DNA from: Variovorax fucosicus
GTDB lineage: Bacteria; Pseudomonadota; Gammaproteobacteria; Burkholderiales; Burkholderiaceae_C
Reading direction: 5' to 3'
NCBI RefSeq assembly: GCF_030316825.1
Contig: NZ_JASZYU010000003.1
Coordinates: 496,001 to 560,000 of the forward strand
DNA: 64,000 bases
Program-made: the position numbers and the translations under genes
Notes under the pieces: generated by a model
Database searches by the model: none
Seen by the model: the letters and a program-made list of their open reading frames with translations, nothing else
What the model was told of the DNA's origin: nothing
Shown: piece by piece, positions 1 to 8,123 of the stretch
Layout: each line of letters starts with the position of its first letter
Numbering within the stretch: the stretch's first letter is position 1

Positions 1-999
1 GTGCGTGGTGATCGCATCGTCCTGGAGCGAAACCCCGACTATTGGGACGCTGGAAAGCCCTATCTCGACCAAGTGGTCTATCGCACTATTCCTGACGCCA
101 CCGCGCGCTATGCGGCCTTCGAGACCGGCGCCGTTCAGTATGGCGTGCTCAGCCCCATATCGATCAACGACCTCGAACGCGCGCAGAAGAACAAGAACCT
201 GCAGGTCGAGTTCCGCGGCTACGAATGGCTCGCGTCGAGCAACGTGCTGGAGTTCAACGTGCGCAAGCCGCCATTCAACGACGTGCGTGTGCGGCGCGCA
301 GTGGCGCATGCGATCGACCTCCAGGCCATGTCGAAGGTCACGGCACGTGGGTTTGCCAAGCCGGGCACGTCGCCGGTGCTGTCGACGCAGACACGCTTCT
401 TCACGTCTGATCTGCCCATCTATCCCTTCGACGTGAAACAGGCCGATCGCCTGCTGGACCAGGCCGGCCTTCCCCGCAAGGGAGACGGCGTGCGCTTTGC
501 CGTCACCCTCGACTGGTTGCCTTTCGGCGAGACCTTCCTGCGCTATGGCGAGTTCGTCAAGCAATCGCTGCGCCGCGTGGGCATCGACGTGACGATCCGT
601 GGGCAGGACCTGCCCCAATTCATGCGGCGGGTCTACAGCCAGAACGACTTCGACCTCATCGTCACACACCGCGCCGGTTTCGGCGACCCGCAGATCGGCA
701 CCGACCGGCTCTACTGGTCGAAGACGATCCTGAAGGACGTGCCATGGTCCAACGGCTCGGGCTACAGCAGCCCGGCAATGGACGGCCTGATCGAGGCGGC
801 CCATGAGGCACCAACCGAAGATCGCCGCATCGAACTCTACAAGAAGGTGCAGCGCCAGGCCCAGACCGACATCCCCAACTTCACCCTGCTCGAGAACCGG
901 ATGTACACCATTGCGTCAGCGCGCGTGCGGGGCCTGAGCACGGGGTCGGACGGGTCCTATGAGTCACTGAAGAACGTATGGCTGGCGCCCGCCCCCTGA
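1..999 (+). CDS. ABC transporter substrate-binding protein, peptide/nickel type (5' truncated)
   Basis: This is the C-terminal 332 residues of a family 5 extracellular solute-binding protein (DppA/OppA/NikA fold), which captures a peptide or similar ligand in the periplasm for the permeases encoded next. The residues seen match lobe II and the closing segment of the family: LERNPDYWD, then NVRKPPFNDVRVRRAVAHAID, which is the classic NP-F-DVRVR-A hallmark. The usual length is about 500-540 residues, so the signal peptide and first lobe lie before the window. The GTG at base 1 is probably an internal Val codon rather than a start. The reading frame overlaps the next gene by 22 bases, so the two are cotranscribed. 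The ligand cannot be told from sequence. Confidence 0.93.
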   Translation: MRGDRIVLERNPDYWDAGKPYLDQVVYRTIPDATARYAAFETGAVQYGVLSPISINDLERAQKNKNLQVEFRGYEWLASSNVLEFNVRKPPFNDVRVRRAVAHAIDLQAMSKVTARGFAKPGTSPVLSTQTRFFTSDLPIYPFDVKQADRLLDQAGLPRKGDGVRFAVTLDWLPFGETFLRYGEFVKQSLRRVGIDVTIRGQDLPQFMRRVYSQNDFDLIVTHRAGFGDPQIGTDRLYWSKTILKDVPWSNGSGYSSPAMDGLIEAAHEAPTEDRRIELYKKVQRQAQTDIPNFTLLENRMYTIASARVRGLSTGSDGSYESLKNVWLAPAP

Positions 1000-2021
1000 C
1001 GGCAGTGGTCGAGCCCGGATCGACGGTGTCCGCGGCTGGCGCTCGCGCGCGCGGGCGTGGCTACGTCCTCGGGCGCATCGTCCAGATGGTGCCGACGCTG
1101 TTCCTCATCTTGCTGACGGCGTTCGTCCTGCTGCAACTGGCCCCGGGCGACATGGTCCAGGTGCTGGCGGGCGAGGCCGGCGGCGGTTCGCCCGAGTACC
1201 TGGCGAGCCTGCGCCAGAGCTTCGGGCTTGATCAACCGATCCACATGCAATTTCTGCTCTACGCGCGCAACGTGCTGTCGGGAAACCTCGGATTTTCCTT
1301 CCGCAACAACGCGACGGTGACGGCGCTGATCGGCGCGCGACTGGGCCCGACGCTGCTGCTTGCCGTGGCCGGGCTGGTCGTGGCAGTGGTGGTGGGCGTC
1401 GCGGCGGGCACCCTGGCCGCCGCACGGCGTGGGCGGCCCCTCGATCGCTTCATCGGCATTGCCGCACTGCTGGTCTACGCGACGCCTGGCTTCCTGCTGG
1501 GCATCGGCCTGATGCTGATGTTTGCGGTGGCGCTGCCCTGGCTGCCCGTCGGCGGCTTCATGGAATCCCATGGCCTCGCGGGTGACTGGCAGCGCGCGCT
1601 GAGCGTGGCCCGCCACCTGGTGCTGCCTGCGATCACGCTCGGCGCCTTGCACGCCGCCATCTATGCGCGCTTCACGCGAGCCGCCATGCTCGAGGTATAC
1701 GGACAGGACTTCGTGCGCACCGCGCGTTCCAAGGGGCTGACGGCACGGCGCATCACGGTGCGCCACGTGCTGCGCAATGCGCTGCTGCCGCTGGTGACCG
1801 TCGTCGGCATGCAGACCGGCGCGCTACTCAGCGGAGCCATCCTGGTGGAGACAGTGTTTGCCTGGCCCGGGCTGGGTCGGCTTGCCTTCGAGGCGATGCA
1901 GCAGCGCGACTACAACCTCCTGGCCGGCTTGATCCTGTGCAGCGGCACACTGGTCGTGTTGGTCAATCTGGCGGTCGACCTGCTCTATGCCGTCCTGGAC
2001 CCAAGGGTGACCCTGAAATGA
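978..2021 (+). CDS. ABC transporter permease, DppB/GsiC type
   Basis: This is an inner-membrane permease of the dipeptide/oligopeptide/nickel importer family. An N-terminal membrane helix (VPTLFLILLTAFVLLQLAPGD) is followed by the periplasmic loop and five further hydrophobic segments. The EAA-type coupling loop that contacts the ATPase is visible as ARSKGLTARRITVRHVLRNA at about residues 245-265. The length of 347 residues is a little above the usual 310-340 because of an Ala/Arg-rich N-terminal extension. A later start is possible, but the ATG at 978 overlaps the binding-protein gene, which favours translational coupling. The stop overlaps the next start as ATGA. Confidence 0.92.
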   Translation: MAGARPLTAVVEPGSTVSAAGARARGRGYVLGRIVQMVPTLFLILLTAFVLLQLAPGDMVQVLAGEAGGGSPEYLASLRQSFGLDQPIHMQFLLYARNVLSGNLGFSFRNNATVTALIGARLGPTLLLAVAGLVVAVVVGVAAGTLAAARRGRPLDRFIGIAALLVYATPGFLLGIGLMLMFAVALPWLPVGGFMESHGLAGDWQRALSVARHLVLPAITLGALHAAIYARFTRAAMLEVYGQDFVRTARSKGLTARRITVRHVLRNALLPLVTVVGMQTGALLSGAILVETVFAWPGLGRLAFEAMQQRDYNLLAGLILCSGTLVVLVNLAVDLLYAVLDPRVTLK

Positions 2022-2968
2022 AAACCCACACCGGCACCACCATTTCCACGTTGACGAAGCCATCGCCTGCCGAAAGGCGCGAAGGTACCCAAGAGGCCGT
2101 GATGGCCGCAAGAGTCGCAGTGCCTCGCGGCGCGAGCAGCCGCCTCTGGCGGTCATTTCGCGCCTGGCCCATCTCCCTGCAGACCGGCACGGTGCTGCTC
2201 GTCATCCAGGTGCTGGTCGCAATCTCCGCGGGATGGCTGTACCCCGGCGATCCGTTCGACCTGGCAGGCTCCCCCTTCGTCCGGCCGGGAACCGACTCCC
2301 AGTTTCCACTGGGCACCGACATCATGGGGCGCGACATCGCTGCGGGCGTGATGCACGGCGCGCGCGTCTCTCTGCTGGTGGGCTTGTCGGCCACCTTGAT
2401 CGCGACCGTGCTGGGCACGTCGGTCGGATTGGCGGCCGGTTACTTCGGCCGCTGGGTGGATCACTTGCTCATGCGCATCACCGAGCTCTTCCAGGTGATT
2501 CCACATTTCCTCTTTGCCATCATCCTGGTATCCATCATGGGCTCAAAGCTGGAGAACATCGTCCTGGCCATCGGCGTCACAAGCTGGACCATGGTGGCGC
2601 GGCTGGTGCGCGCGGAAACGCTGGCATTGCGCGAGCGCGACTACGTCAAGCTTTGCAGCGTGATGGGCGGAAGCCATGTGCGGGTGATCCTCACCCACAT
2701 CCTTCCCAACGCCTTTCCTCCGGTGATTGTGGCCGCGTCGATCCTCACGGCCCTCGCGGTGCTGACCGAGGCGGGCCTCGCATTCCTGGGCATGAGCGAC
2801 AGCAACCGCATCAGCTGGGGCGGAATGATCGGTGCCTCGCGTGAGGCGCTGCTCGACGCACCCTACATGACCCTCATCCCCGGAGCAGCGATCGTGTTCG
2901 TCGTGATGTCGCTGAGCCTCATTGGCGATGGGCTGGCGCAGCACCTGCGACGCGGCGGTGCGGCATGA
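2018..2968 (+). CDS. ABC transporter permease, DppC/GsiD type
   Basis: This is the second permease of the peptide-type importer, about 316 residues. The start is placed at the ATG overlapping the preceding stop (ATGA). The same frame is open further upstream, but that stretch is only a shadow of the previous gene. The N-terminal cytoplasmic tail is followed by the OppC-like first helix, a short GTDIMGRDI motif typical of DppC/OppC, then the BPD_transp_1 domain. The EAA loop reads LRERDYVKLCSVMGGS, and the characteristic EAGLAFLGM and WGGMIG segments follow near the C terminus. It pairs with the upstream permease to form the channel. Confidence 0.93.
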   Translation: MKTHTGTTISTLTKPSPAERREGTQEAVMAARVAVPRGASSRLWRSFRAWPISLQTGTVLLVIQVLVAISAGWLYPGDPFDLAGSPFVRPGTDSQFPLGTDIMGRDIAAGVMHGARVSLLVGLSATLIATVLGTSVGLAAGYFGRWVDHLLMRITELFQVIPHFLFAIILVSIMGSKLENIVLAIGVTSWTMVARLVRAETLALRERDYVKLCSVMGGSHVRVILTHILPNAFPPVIVAASILTALAVLTEAGLAFLGMSDSNRISWGGMIGASREALLDAPYMTLIPGAAIVFVVMSLSLIGDGLAQHLRRGGAA

Positions 2969-3984
2969 GCGCGGCTTTCAAGGTGCTGCGCACCCGCGAT
3001 CTGGTGATCTCTGTGCCCTCGGATCGCGGTCCTGTGGCGGCCGTGCGCGGACTGGACGTCCAGGTCGCTCGCGGCGAGACGCTGGCAATCGTGGGTGAAT
3101 CGGGCTGCGGCAAAACGCTCACCGCGCTGGCGCTGGCGGGTCTGCTGCCCGACGGCGTGAAGGTCACCAGCGGCGCGGTCGAACTCCTGGGAGAAGACGT
3201 CACCGCGCTGGACGACAACGGCTGGCGCGCGCGGCGCGGGCGTCGAATCGCATTCGTGTTCCAGGACCCGATGGCGGCACTCAACCCGGTGCTCCGTGTC
3301 GGCGAGCAGATCGTCGAGGCGCTCAACGCTCATCAGCAGCTCAGTGCCCAGCAAGCCCGGGAAGAGGCGTTGGCGCTGCTGAAGCGCGTAAAACTACCGG
3401 ATCCTGCCCAGTCCTTTTCGGCGTACCCGCACCAGCTCTCTGGGGGTATGCGCCAGCGCGCACTGATCGCAATCGCCATTGCCAACCGGCCCGACATACT
3501 GATTGCCGACGAGCCCACGACCGCACTTGACGCCACCGTGCAGGCCGAGATTCTGCAACTGCTGCAGAGTCTGCAGCGCGACAGTGGCATGGCGCTCGTC
3601 ATCATTACCCACGATCTGAACCTGGTGGCACGATGGGCCGACCGGGTCATGGTGATGTATGCCGGCAGGGCCGTCGAGGACCGATCTGCGGATTCGCTCT
3701 TTGACGGCTCATTGCATCCCTACACGCGCGCCCTCATGGTAGCCAGACCGCATCGCCGACCGAAGGGGGCACCACGTCCGCGACTCGCCGAGATCGAAGG
3801 TCGCGTGCCGTCGGCCGACCAGATCGGGTTGGGTTGCGCATTTGCTGGTCGCTGCGAGTTCGCCACCCCCCGCTGCGAAGCCGCTAGCCCCGAATCGTTA
3901 CGCGTGGCTCGAGGCGTGGTGTGGTGCCATGCAGTGAACGAAGGCCGACTGGGGCTGGATCTGGCAATGAAGGCATTGGCATGA
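2965..3984 (+). CDS. ABC transporter ATP-binding protein, DppD type
   Basis: This is one of two nucleotide-binding subunits of the peptide-type importer, 339 residues. Walker A is GESGCGKT (about residue 48), the signature is LSGGMRQRALIAIAI, Walker B is ILIADEPTTALD, and the switch His is in IITHDL. The C-terminal Cys-containing oligopeptide domain (GCAFAGRCEFATPRC, then VWCH) is typical of DppD/OppD and often binds an Fe-S cluster in relatives. The gene overlaps its neighbours on both sides by ATGA junctions, so stoichiometric coupled translation is expected. Confidence 0.94.
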   Translation: MSAAFKVLRTRDLVISVPSDRGPVAAVRGLDVQVARGETLAIVGESGCGKTLTALALAGLLPDGVKVTSGAVELLGEDVTALDDNGWRARRGRRIAFVFQDPMAALNPVLRVGEQIVEALNAHQQLSAQQAREEALALLKRVKLPDPAQSFSAYPHQLSGGMRQRALIAIAIANRPDILIADEPTTALDATVQAEILQLLQSLQRDSGMALVIITHDLNLVARWADRVMVMYAGRAVEDRSADSLFDGSLHPYTRALMVARPHRRPKGAPRPRLAEIEGRVPSADQIGLGCAFAGRCEFATPRCEAASPESLRVARGVVWCHAVNEGRLGLDLAMKALA

Positions 3985-4781
3985 CAGCGCCGCATGCCAC
4001 CGGGCGCGACGCACCCGCCCTCCTGTCGGCGCGAGACCTCCATGTCACATTCGACGGTCGCCACGGCCGGGTAAACGCTGTGCGGGGCGTCTCGCTGCAA
4101 GTTAAGGCAGGCGAAGTGCTCGCGGTCGTGGGGGAGTCCGGGTCGGGCAAATCAACGCTCGCGCGGGCATTGATGGGCATGGTGGCGGTGCATCAAGGAA
4201 CGCTCTCCTTGGAGGGCGAGCCCGTGGCCCTGACCGCATCGGACCGTTCGCTCACGCAGCGGCGGCGTGTCGGCATGGTCTTCCAGGACAACGGTGCTGC
4301 CTTCAATCCGCGCTTTACTGTCGAACGCATCCTGCGCGAGCCGCTCGAGCTACTTGCGCGTGACTCGAATTCGGTGCGCGGCACCCCTGCCTCCGCCGCC
4401 ACGACGGCGCTGCTCGATGCCGTCGGCCTGTCGCCCACGGTGCTGCCGCGACGCCCGCATGAGCTGTCGGGCGGGCAGCGCCAGCGCGTGGGCATCGCCC
4501 GCGCGCTGGCCGGTGAGCCGCAATTGCTAATTTGCGACGAGGCGGTCTCGGCACTGGATGTGTCTGTGCAGGCACAAATCCTGAATCTGCTGGTTGACCT
4601 TCAGCGAGAACGCGGACTCGCACTACTGTTCATCACGCATGACCTGTCGGTGGTCTCGTACATCGCGGACCGCGTCGCCGTCATGTATCGCGGCGAAGTG
4701 CTGGAGGCTGGCGATGTGCATCAGATCATCGACCAGCCTGCGCATGCCTACACCCGTCGGCTTCTGGCGGCAGGCCTATGA
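3981..4781 (+). CDS. ABC transporter ATP-binding protein, DppF type
   Basis: This is the second ATPase subunit, 266 residues, starting at the ATGA overlap with the previous gene. The same frame is open upstream but the internal ATG has the overlap geometry seen throughout this operon. Walker A is GESGSGKST, the signature is LSGGQRQRVGIARAL, Walker B is LLICDEAVSALD, and the switch His is in FITHDLS. The short C terminus ends at AYTRRLLAAGL and lacks the long Cys-rich extension often seen in DppF, so this is a short version. With the four preceding genes it completes a five-component importer. Confidence 0.93.
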   Translation: MTAPHATGRDAPALLSARDLHVTFDGRHGRVNAVRGVSLQVKAGEVLAVVGESGSGKSTLARALMGMVAVHQGTLSLEGEPVALTASDRSLTQRRRVGMVFQDNGAAFNPRFTVERILREPLELLARDSNSVRGTPASAATTALLDAVGLSPTVLPRRPHELSGGQRQRVGIARALAGEPQLLICDEAVSALDVSVQAQILNLLVDLQRERGLALLFITHDLSVVSYIADRVAVMYRGEVLEAGDVHQIIDQPAHAYTRRLLAAGL

Positions 4782-4815
4782 TTTTTGAGCACACTGCATC
4801 CCCGGTCCCGGCCTC

Positions 4816-5400
4816 ATGAAAACCACCACAGCGACAACCATCCTCGACCACATCATCGACACCGCCGGAGCCCTTTTCTACAGGGAAGGGACCCGCTCGG
4901 TTGGCGTGGACCGGATCATCGTCGAGGCGGGAATCGCGAAGGCGACGATGTACCGCTACTTCTCAGGCAAGGACGCGCTGGTCGCTGCATGTCTCCAGCG
5001 GCGCCATGACAAGGTCATGGCCGCACTGCAGTCAGGCCTGGAGAAAGTGAAGCCCAGGAGGCACGCACGTATCCTGGCGCTTTTTGATCTGCTGCACGAG
5101 AAGGCGGAAACGCCAGATTTCCGCGGCTGTGCCTTCATGCTGGCCGTGGCCGAGAACGAATCATCCGATCAAGTTCGCCAGATCGCGCGTACTCACAAGA
5201 AAGCGGTACTCGAACTCTTCGCTGCGCTACTTCCGCCAGATTGGCCCGATGTGGCGAAGACTGCCGCACAACTCAACCTGCTTTACGACGGCGCGATGGC
5301 GCAGATTCTTGTCCAACGCGCCCCTGAGGCCGCGCTGATCGCAAGGACCTGCGCTGAAATGCTTCTGACCTTCAGCGAACGACTTGAAGCGAGTTCCTGA
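4816..5400 (+). CDS. TetR/AcrR family transcriptional regulator
   Basis: This is a 194-residue one-domain repressor type. The N-terminal helix-turn-helix covers about residues 10-55 (AGALFYREGTRSVGVDRIIVEAG then KATMYRYFSGKDALV, the typical TetR recognition-helix ending). The rest is the all-helical ligand-binding and dimerisation domain. It begins 34 bases after the ABC ATPase gene in the same direction, so it may be cotranscribed with it. The palindromic AACGATCGTT sites between 7363 and 7487 have the size and symmetry of TetR operators, and this is the nearest tetR, but the link is inference. The inducer is unknown. Confidence 0.88.
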   Translation: MKTTTATTILDHIIDTAGALFYREGTRSVGVDRIIVEAGIAKATMYRYFSGKDALVAACLQRRHDKVMAALQSGLEKVKPRRHARILALFDLLHEKAETPDFRGCAFMLAVAENESSDQVRQIARTHKKAVLELFAALLPPDWPDVAKTAAQLNLLYDGAMAQILVQRAPEAALIARTCAEMLLTFSERLEASS

Positions 5401-5609
5401 ACCTGGCCGCGAAATCTAGAACTCCGAACGGGAATGGCCTCAGCGTCCATAGAAGTTCATTCGTACGCTGAACGAACTCCGGCCCGGCCCGCCACTCGGT
5501 CGAAAGACCAACGAGCTGCGGGGGCTGCTCAAGGCGTTGCTCGATGCCATGTGCGACGCGAAGATGCGGCTGCCAGCGATGCTCGTGAGGCGCCCATATA
5601 AGACGTTCC
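5401..5609. other. Intergenic segment with an unassigned coding-like stretch
   Basis: This lies between the convergent tetR and nitronate monooxygenase genes. On the plus strand one frame stays open from 5453 to 5653 (reading KFIRTLNELRPGPPLGRKTN and onward) without an ATG near its beginning, and it overlaps the 3' end of the minus-strand gene. Its composition looks protein-like, but I recognise no family. It may be the tail of a degraded gene or chance in high-GC DNA. I see no clear terminator hairpin. Confidence 0.3.
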
Positions 5610-6596
5610 CTAAGCCGCAACAGGCTCCAGGAATCCGGCAAGCCGCGCCGTGATCAATTGCTCCGCTTCGCCCATGATGCGGTCGATCAGCTCCTGCACG
5701 GTCGGGATGTCGTTGATCAGACCCACCACCATGCCACAGCTCCAGGCGCCGGCATCCATCTTGCCTTCCACCATTACGCGCGGGTAGACGCCAGCGACCT
5801 GCTCCATGATGTCGTCGAACTTGAGATTGGCGCCCTTCTCCTTTTCGATCTGGATCAATTCCTCGACCGACGAGTTCGTCAGGACGCGCTCCGTGTTGCG
5901 CAGGCCGCGCATGACGAGCCTGGTGTCCAGCTCGGTTGCCGCGACAATCGCGTCCTTCACGTTCTGATGCACCGGCGCTTCCTGGGTGGCCACGAACCGG
6001 GTCCCCATGTTCATGCCTTCCGCGCCCAAAGCGAGTGCCGCCACCAGGCTGCGCGCGTCCGCCATCCCGCCAGAGGCTACGAATGGGATCTTCAGCTCCT
6101 CTGCGGCCCTAGGCAGCAGGATCATGTTCGGCATGTCATCCTCGCCCGGATGGCCGCCACATTCGAAGCCGTCGACGCTCACGGCGTCGCATCCAATCGC
6201 TTCGGCCTTCAGCGCGTGCCGAACGGAGGTGCACTTGTGGATGACCTTGATGCCGAACTTCTTGAACGCGGGCATGTAGGCCTCAGGACTGCGTCCTGCT
6301 GTCTCGACGATGCGCACCCCGCCCTCGACGATCGCAGCGATGTATTCGGGGTACGGCGGCGAGGCCAATGTGGGCAGGAACGTAAGGTTCACCCCGAACG
6401 GCTGGTCCGTCATTTCGCGGCAGCGGCGGATCTCCTTCGCCAGCAACTCTGGCGTTTTCTGGGTCAGGCCGGTAATCAGCCCCAGGCCGCCGGCGTTGGA
6501 CACTGCCGCGGCCAGTTCAGCGAAGCCGACGTAGTGCATACCGCCCTGGATGATGGGGTGGCGGATGCCGAAGAGTTCAGTAATGCGTGTTTTCAT
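5610..6596 (-). CDS. Nitronate monooxygenase (2-nitropropane dioxygenase family)
   Basis: This is an FMN-dependent TIM-barrel enzyme of the NMO/FabK-like family, 328 residues, expected to oxidise alkyl nitronates to carbonyl compounds and nitrite. The N-terminal RHPIIQGGMHYVG is the family hallmark (Q and GGM contact FMN). FECGGHPGEDD near residue 150 carries the conserved His of the active site. VASGGMADARSLVAALALGAEGMNMGTRF is the phosphate-binding region. The ATG at 6596 puts the motif at the usual place, and an upstream in-frame ATG gives an atypical Arg/Trp-rich extension. It sits 10 bases after the SDR gene, so both are one transcript. Enzymes of this fold also act in acyl-CoA pathways, so the substrate is open. 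Confidence 0.87.
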   Translation of the reverse strand: MKTRITELFGIRHPIIQGGMHYVGFAELAAAVSNAGGLGLITGLTQKTPELLAKEIRRCREMTDQPFGVNLTFLPTLASPPYPEYIAAIVEGGVRIVETAGRSPEAYMPAFKKFGIKVIHKCTSVRHALKAEAIGCDAVSVDGFECGGHPGEDDMPNMILLPRAAEELKIPFVASGGMADARSLVAALALGAEGMNMGTRFVATQEAPVHQNVKDAIVAATELDTRLVMRGLRNTERVLTNSSVEELIQIEKEKGANLKFDDIMEQVAGVYPRVMVEGKMDAGAWSCGMVVGLINDIPTVQELIDRIMGEAEQLITARLAGFLEPVAA

Positions 6597-6606
6597 GTGT
6601 CGTCTT

Positions 6607-7347
6607 TCACCAGGTTTCCATGTAGGGGCGCAGGTCCATCTCGAAAGTCCAGGCATCACGCGGCTGCGTGTGCAGGTACCAGTAGTTCTCCGCGATATGC
6701 TCGGGGTTCAGAATGCCGTCCCGTTCCTTCAGTGCGTAGCGTTCGGGGAACTGCGTGCGGATGAAATCCGTGTCGATCGCACCGTCCACCACAATGTGTG
6801 CAACGTGGATGCCCTTGGGCCCGAGTTCGCGGGCCATGCTCTGCGCTAGCGCTCGCAGAGCATGCTTGGCGCCGGCGAAAGCAGCGAAGTTGGCCGAGCC
6901 GCGGATGCCCGCCGTCGCGCCGGTGAAAAGGATCGTGCCGCGGCCGCGCGCTACCATCCTGCGGGCGACCTCCCGCGCGTTGAGGAAGCCGCTGAATGTG
7001 GCCATCTCCCAAATCTTCATGTACTTGCGTCCTGTTTCTTCCAGGATGCTGCTGGGCACGTTGGCACCGATGTTGAACACCATCACCTCAATCGGGCCGC
7101 GCTCCTTTTCGACTTGGTCGATCAGCGCGACCACGTCCTCCTCCTTGCGCGCATCGCTGCCGTAGCCGAAGGCTTCGCCGCCAGCGGCGCGGATTCGCTC
7201 CACGGCCGGTTCCAGCTTGTCCGCCGATCGGCGCGTGAGGCACGCCACGTAGCCCTCGCGGGCAAAGCGCGCGCCAATGGCGCTGCCAGTGGCGTCACCG
7301 GCACCAATGACGAGCGCCACGCCGCGGGGGGTGGTAGATGGGTTCAT
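6607..7347 (-). CDS. SDR family oxidoreductase with non-canonical active site
   Basis: This is a short-chain dehydrogenase fold of 246 residues. The nucleotide-binding GAGDATGSAIG motif (residues 15-25) differs from the standard TGxxxGIG. The usual NNAG appears as FNIGA (91-95), the strand-5 Ser region reads FTGATAG (141-147), and the catalytic YxxxK is FAGAK (157-161): Lys is kept but Tyr is replaced by Phe. I recall proteins with this FAGAK form as a recurring SDR subgroup, so this looks like a lineage trait rather than a recent mutation, but dehydrogenase activity is not assured. It leads the left-hand operon and faces the isomerase gene across a palindrome-rich promoter region. Confidence 0.85.
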   Translation of the reverse strand: MNPSTTPRGVALVIGAGDATGSAIGARFAREGYVACLTRRSADKLEPAVERIRAAGGEAFGYGSDARKEEDVVALIDQVEKERGPIEVMVFNIGANVPSSILEETGRKYMKIWEMATFSGFLNAREVARRMVARGRGTILFTGATAGIRGSANFAAFAGAKHALRALAQSMARELGPKGIHVAHIVVDGAIDTDFIRTQFPERYALKERDGILNPEHIAENYWYLHTQPRDAWTFEMDLRPYMETW

Positions 7348-7362
7348 GCGTTCTCCTTTAAG

Positions 7363-7487
7363 AAACGGTCGTTACGTTATTAGACGTTAGTCAGTAAACG
7401 ATCGTTTGTCAATCGAATAAAAACCCAGTAAAACCCCGTTGACGAGACCGCGGCGATCACTTAGTTTTCGTTAACCAAACGATCGTT
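7363..7487. promoter_or_regulatory. Divergent promoter region with three AACGATCGTT-type palindromes
   Basis: Three related sites lie between the divergent SDR and isomerase genes. These are AAACGGTCGTT at 7363-7373 (imperfect), AAACGATCGTTT at 7396-7407 (a perfect 12-base palindrome) and AACGATCGTT at 7478-7487 (a perfect 10-base palindrome). The third lies 18 bases before the isomerase start, just upstream of its AAGGAG ribosome site at 7494-7499. The symmetry, spacing and position fit operators of a TetR-family repressor controlling both directions. The regulator is not proven; the tetR at 4816-5400 is the closest candidate. Confidence 0.6.
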
Positions 7488-7505
7488 AATGTAAAGGAGC
7501 TCTTG

Positions 7506-8099
7506 ATGCGCAAGTCAGTTGATTTTTTCTTCGATGTAGGCAGCCCGTCGTCGTATCTCGCATGGACGCAGTTACCGAACTTGTGCGCCAGCCATGGCGC
7601 CGACCTCGTCTACCGGCCTATGCTGCTGGGCGGCGTCTACCAAGCCACCGGTAACGCCTCTCCGGCCACCATCCCCGTCAAGGGGCGCTATACGCAAATG
7701 GACTATGAGCGCCATGCACGCCGCTATGGCGTGCCGTTCCAGGGGAATCCGCACTTTCCCGTCATCACACTGTTTCTCATGCGCGCGGTCACCGGTATTC
7801 AGCTGCGCCGCCCCGAGCAGCTGCAGCAACTGCTCGGCTGCGTTTTCAAGGCGCTCTGGATTGACGCGCTCAACCTGAACGAGCCGCAGCTCACAGCAGA
7901 CATCCTGAAAGCGGGCGGGTTCGACCCGGCCGAGATCGAGCGCCTGACGCAGGACCCTGAGACCAAGGCCGCGCTGAAGGCCACCACGGAGGAAGCCGTG
8001 AAGCGCGGCGTGTTCGGCGCACCAACGATCTTTGTCGGCGACCAGATGTTCTTCGGCCAGGACCGGATGGACTTCGTGCGCGAAGCGCTGGTGGCCTGA
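7506..8099 (+). CDS. 2-hydroxychromene-2-carboxylate isomerase family protein
   Basis: This is a DsbA-fold, glutathione S-transferase kappa-like protein of 197 residues. The family includes NahD, which isomerises 2-hydroxychromene-2-carboxylate in naphthalene breakdown, and many paralogues of unknown substrate. The N-terminal FFFDVGSPSSYLAW holds the Ser expected to bind glutathione, and FGAPTIFVGDQMFFGQDRMDFV near the end is the family's cis-Pro and C-terminal signature. The ATG at 7506 is preceded by AAGGAG with a 6-base spacer, so it is preferred over the adjacent TTG. It is first in a likely operon with the acyl-CoA ligase, Bug protein and flavin protein genes. Confidence 0.85.
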   Translation: MRKSVDFFFDVGSPSSYLAWTQLPNLCASHGADLVYRPMLLGGVYQATGNASPATIPVKGRYTQMDYERHARRYGVPFQGNPHFPVITLFLMRAVTGIQLRRPEQLQQLLGCVFKALWIDALNLNEPQLTADILKAGGFDPAEIERLTQDPETKAALKATTEEAVKRGVFGAPTIFVGDQMFFGQDRMDFVREALVA

Positions 8100-8123
8100 G
8101 CGTCGGCGTCTACAGGACACACC

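Noticed and set aside
1937..2017. Earlier start for the DppC-like permease
   Set aside because: It lies wholly inside the previous gene, while the ATGA overlap at 2018 matches the junction style of this operon.
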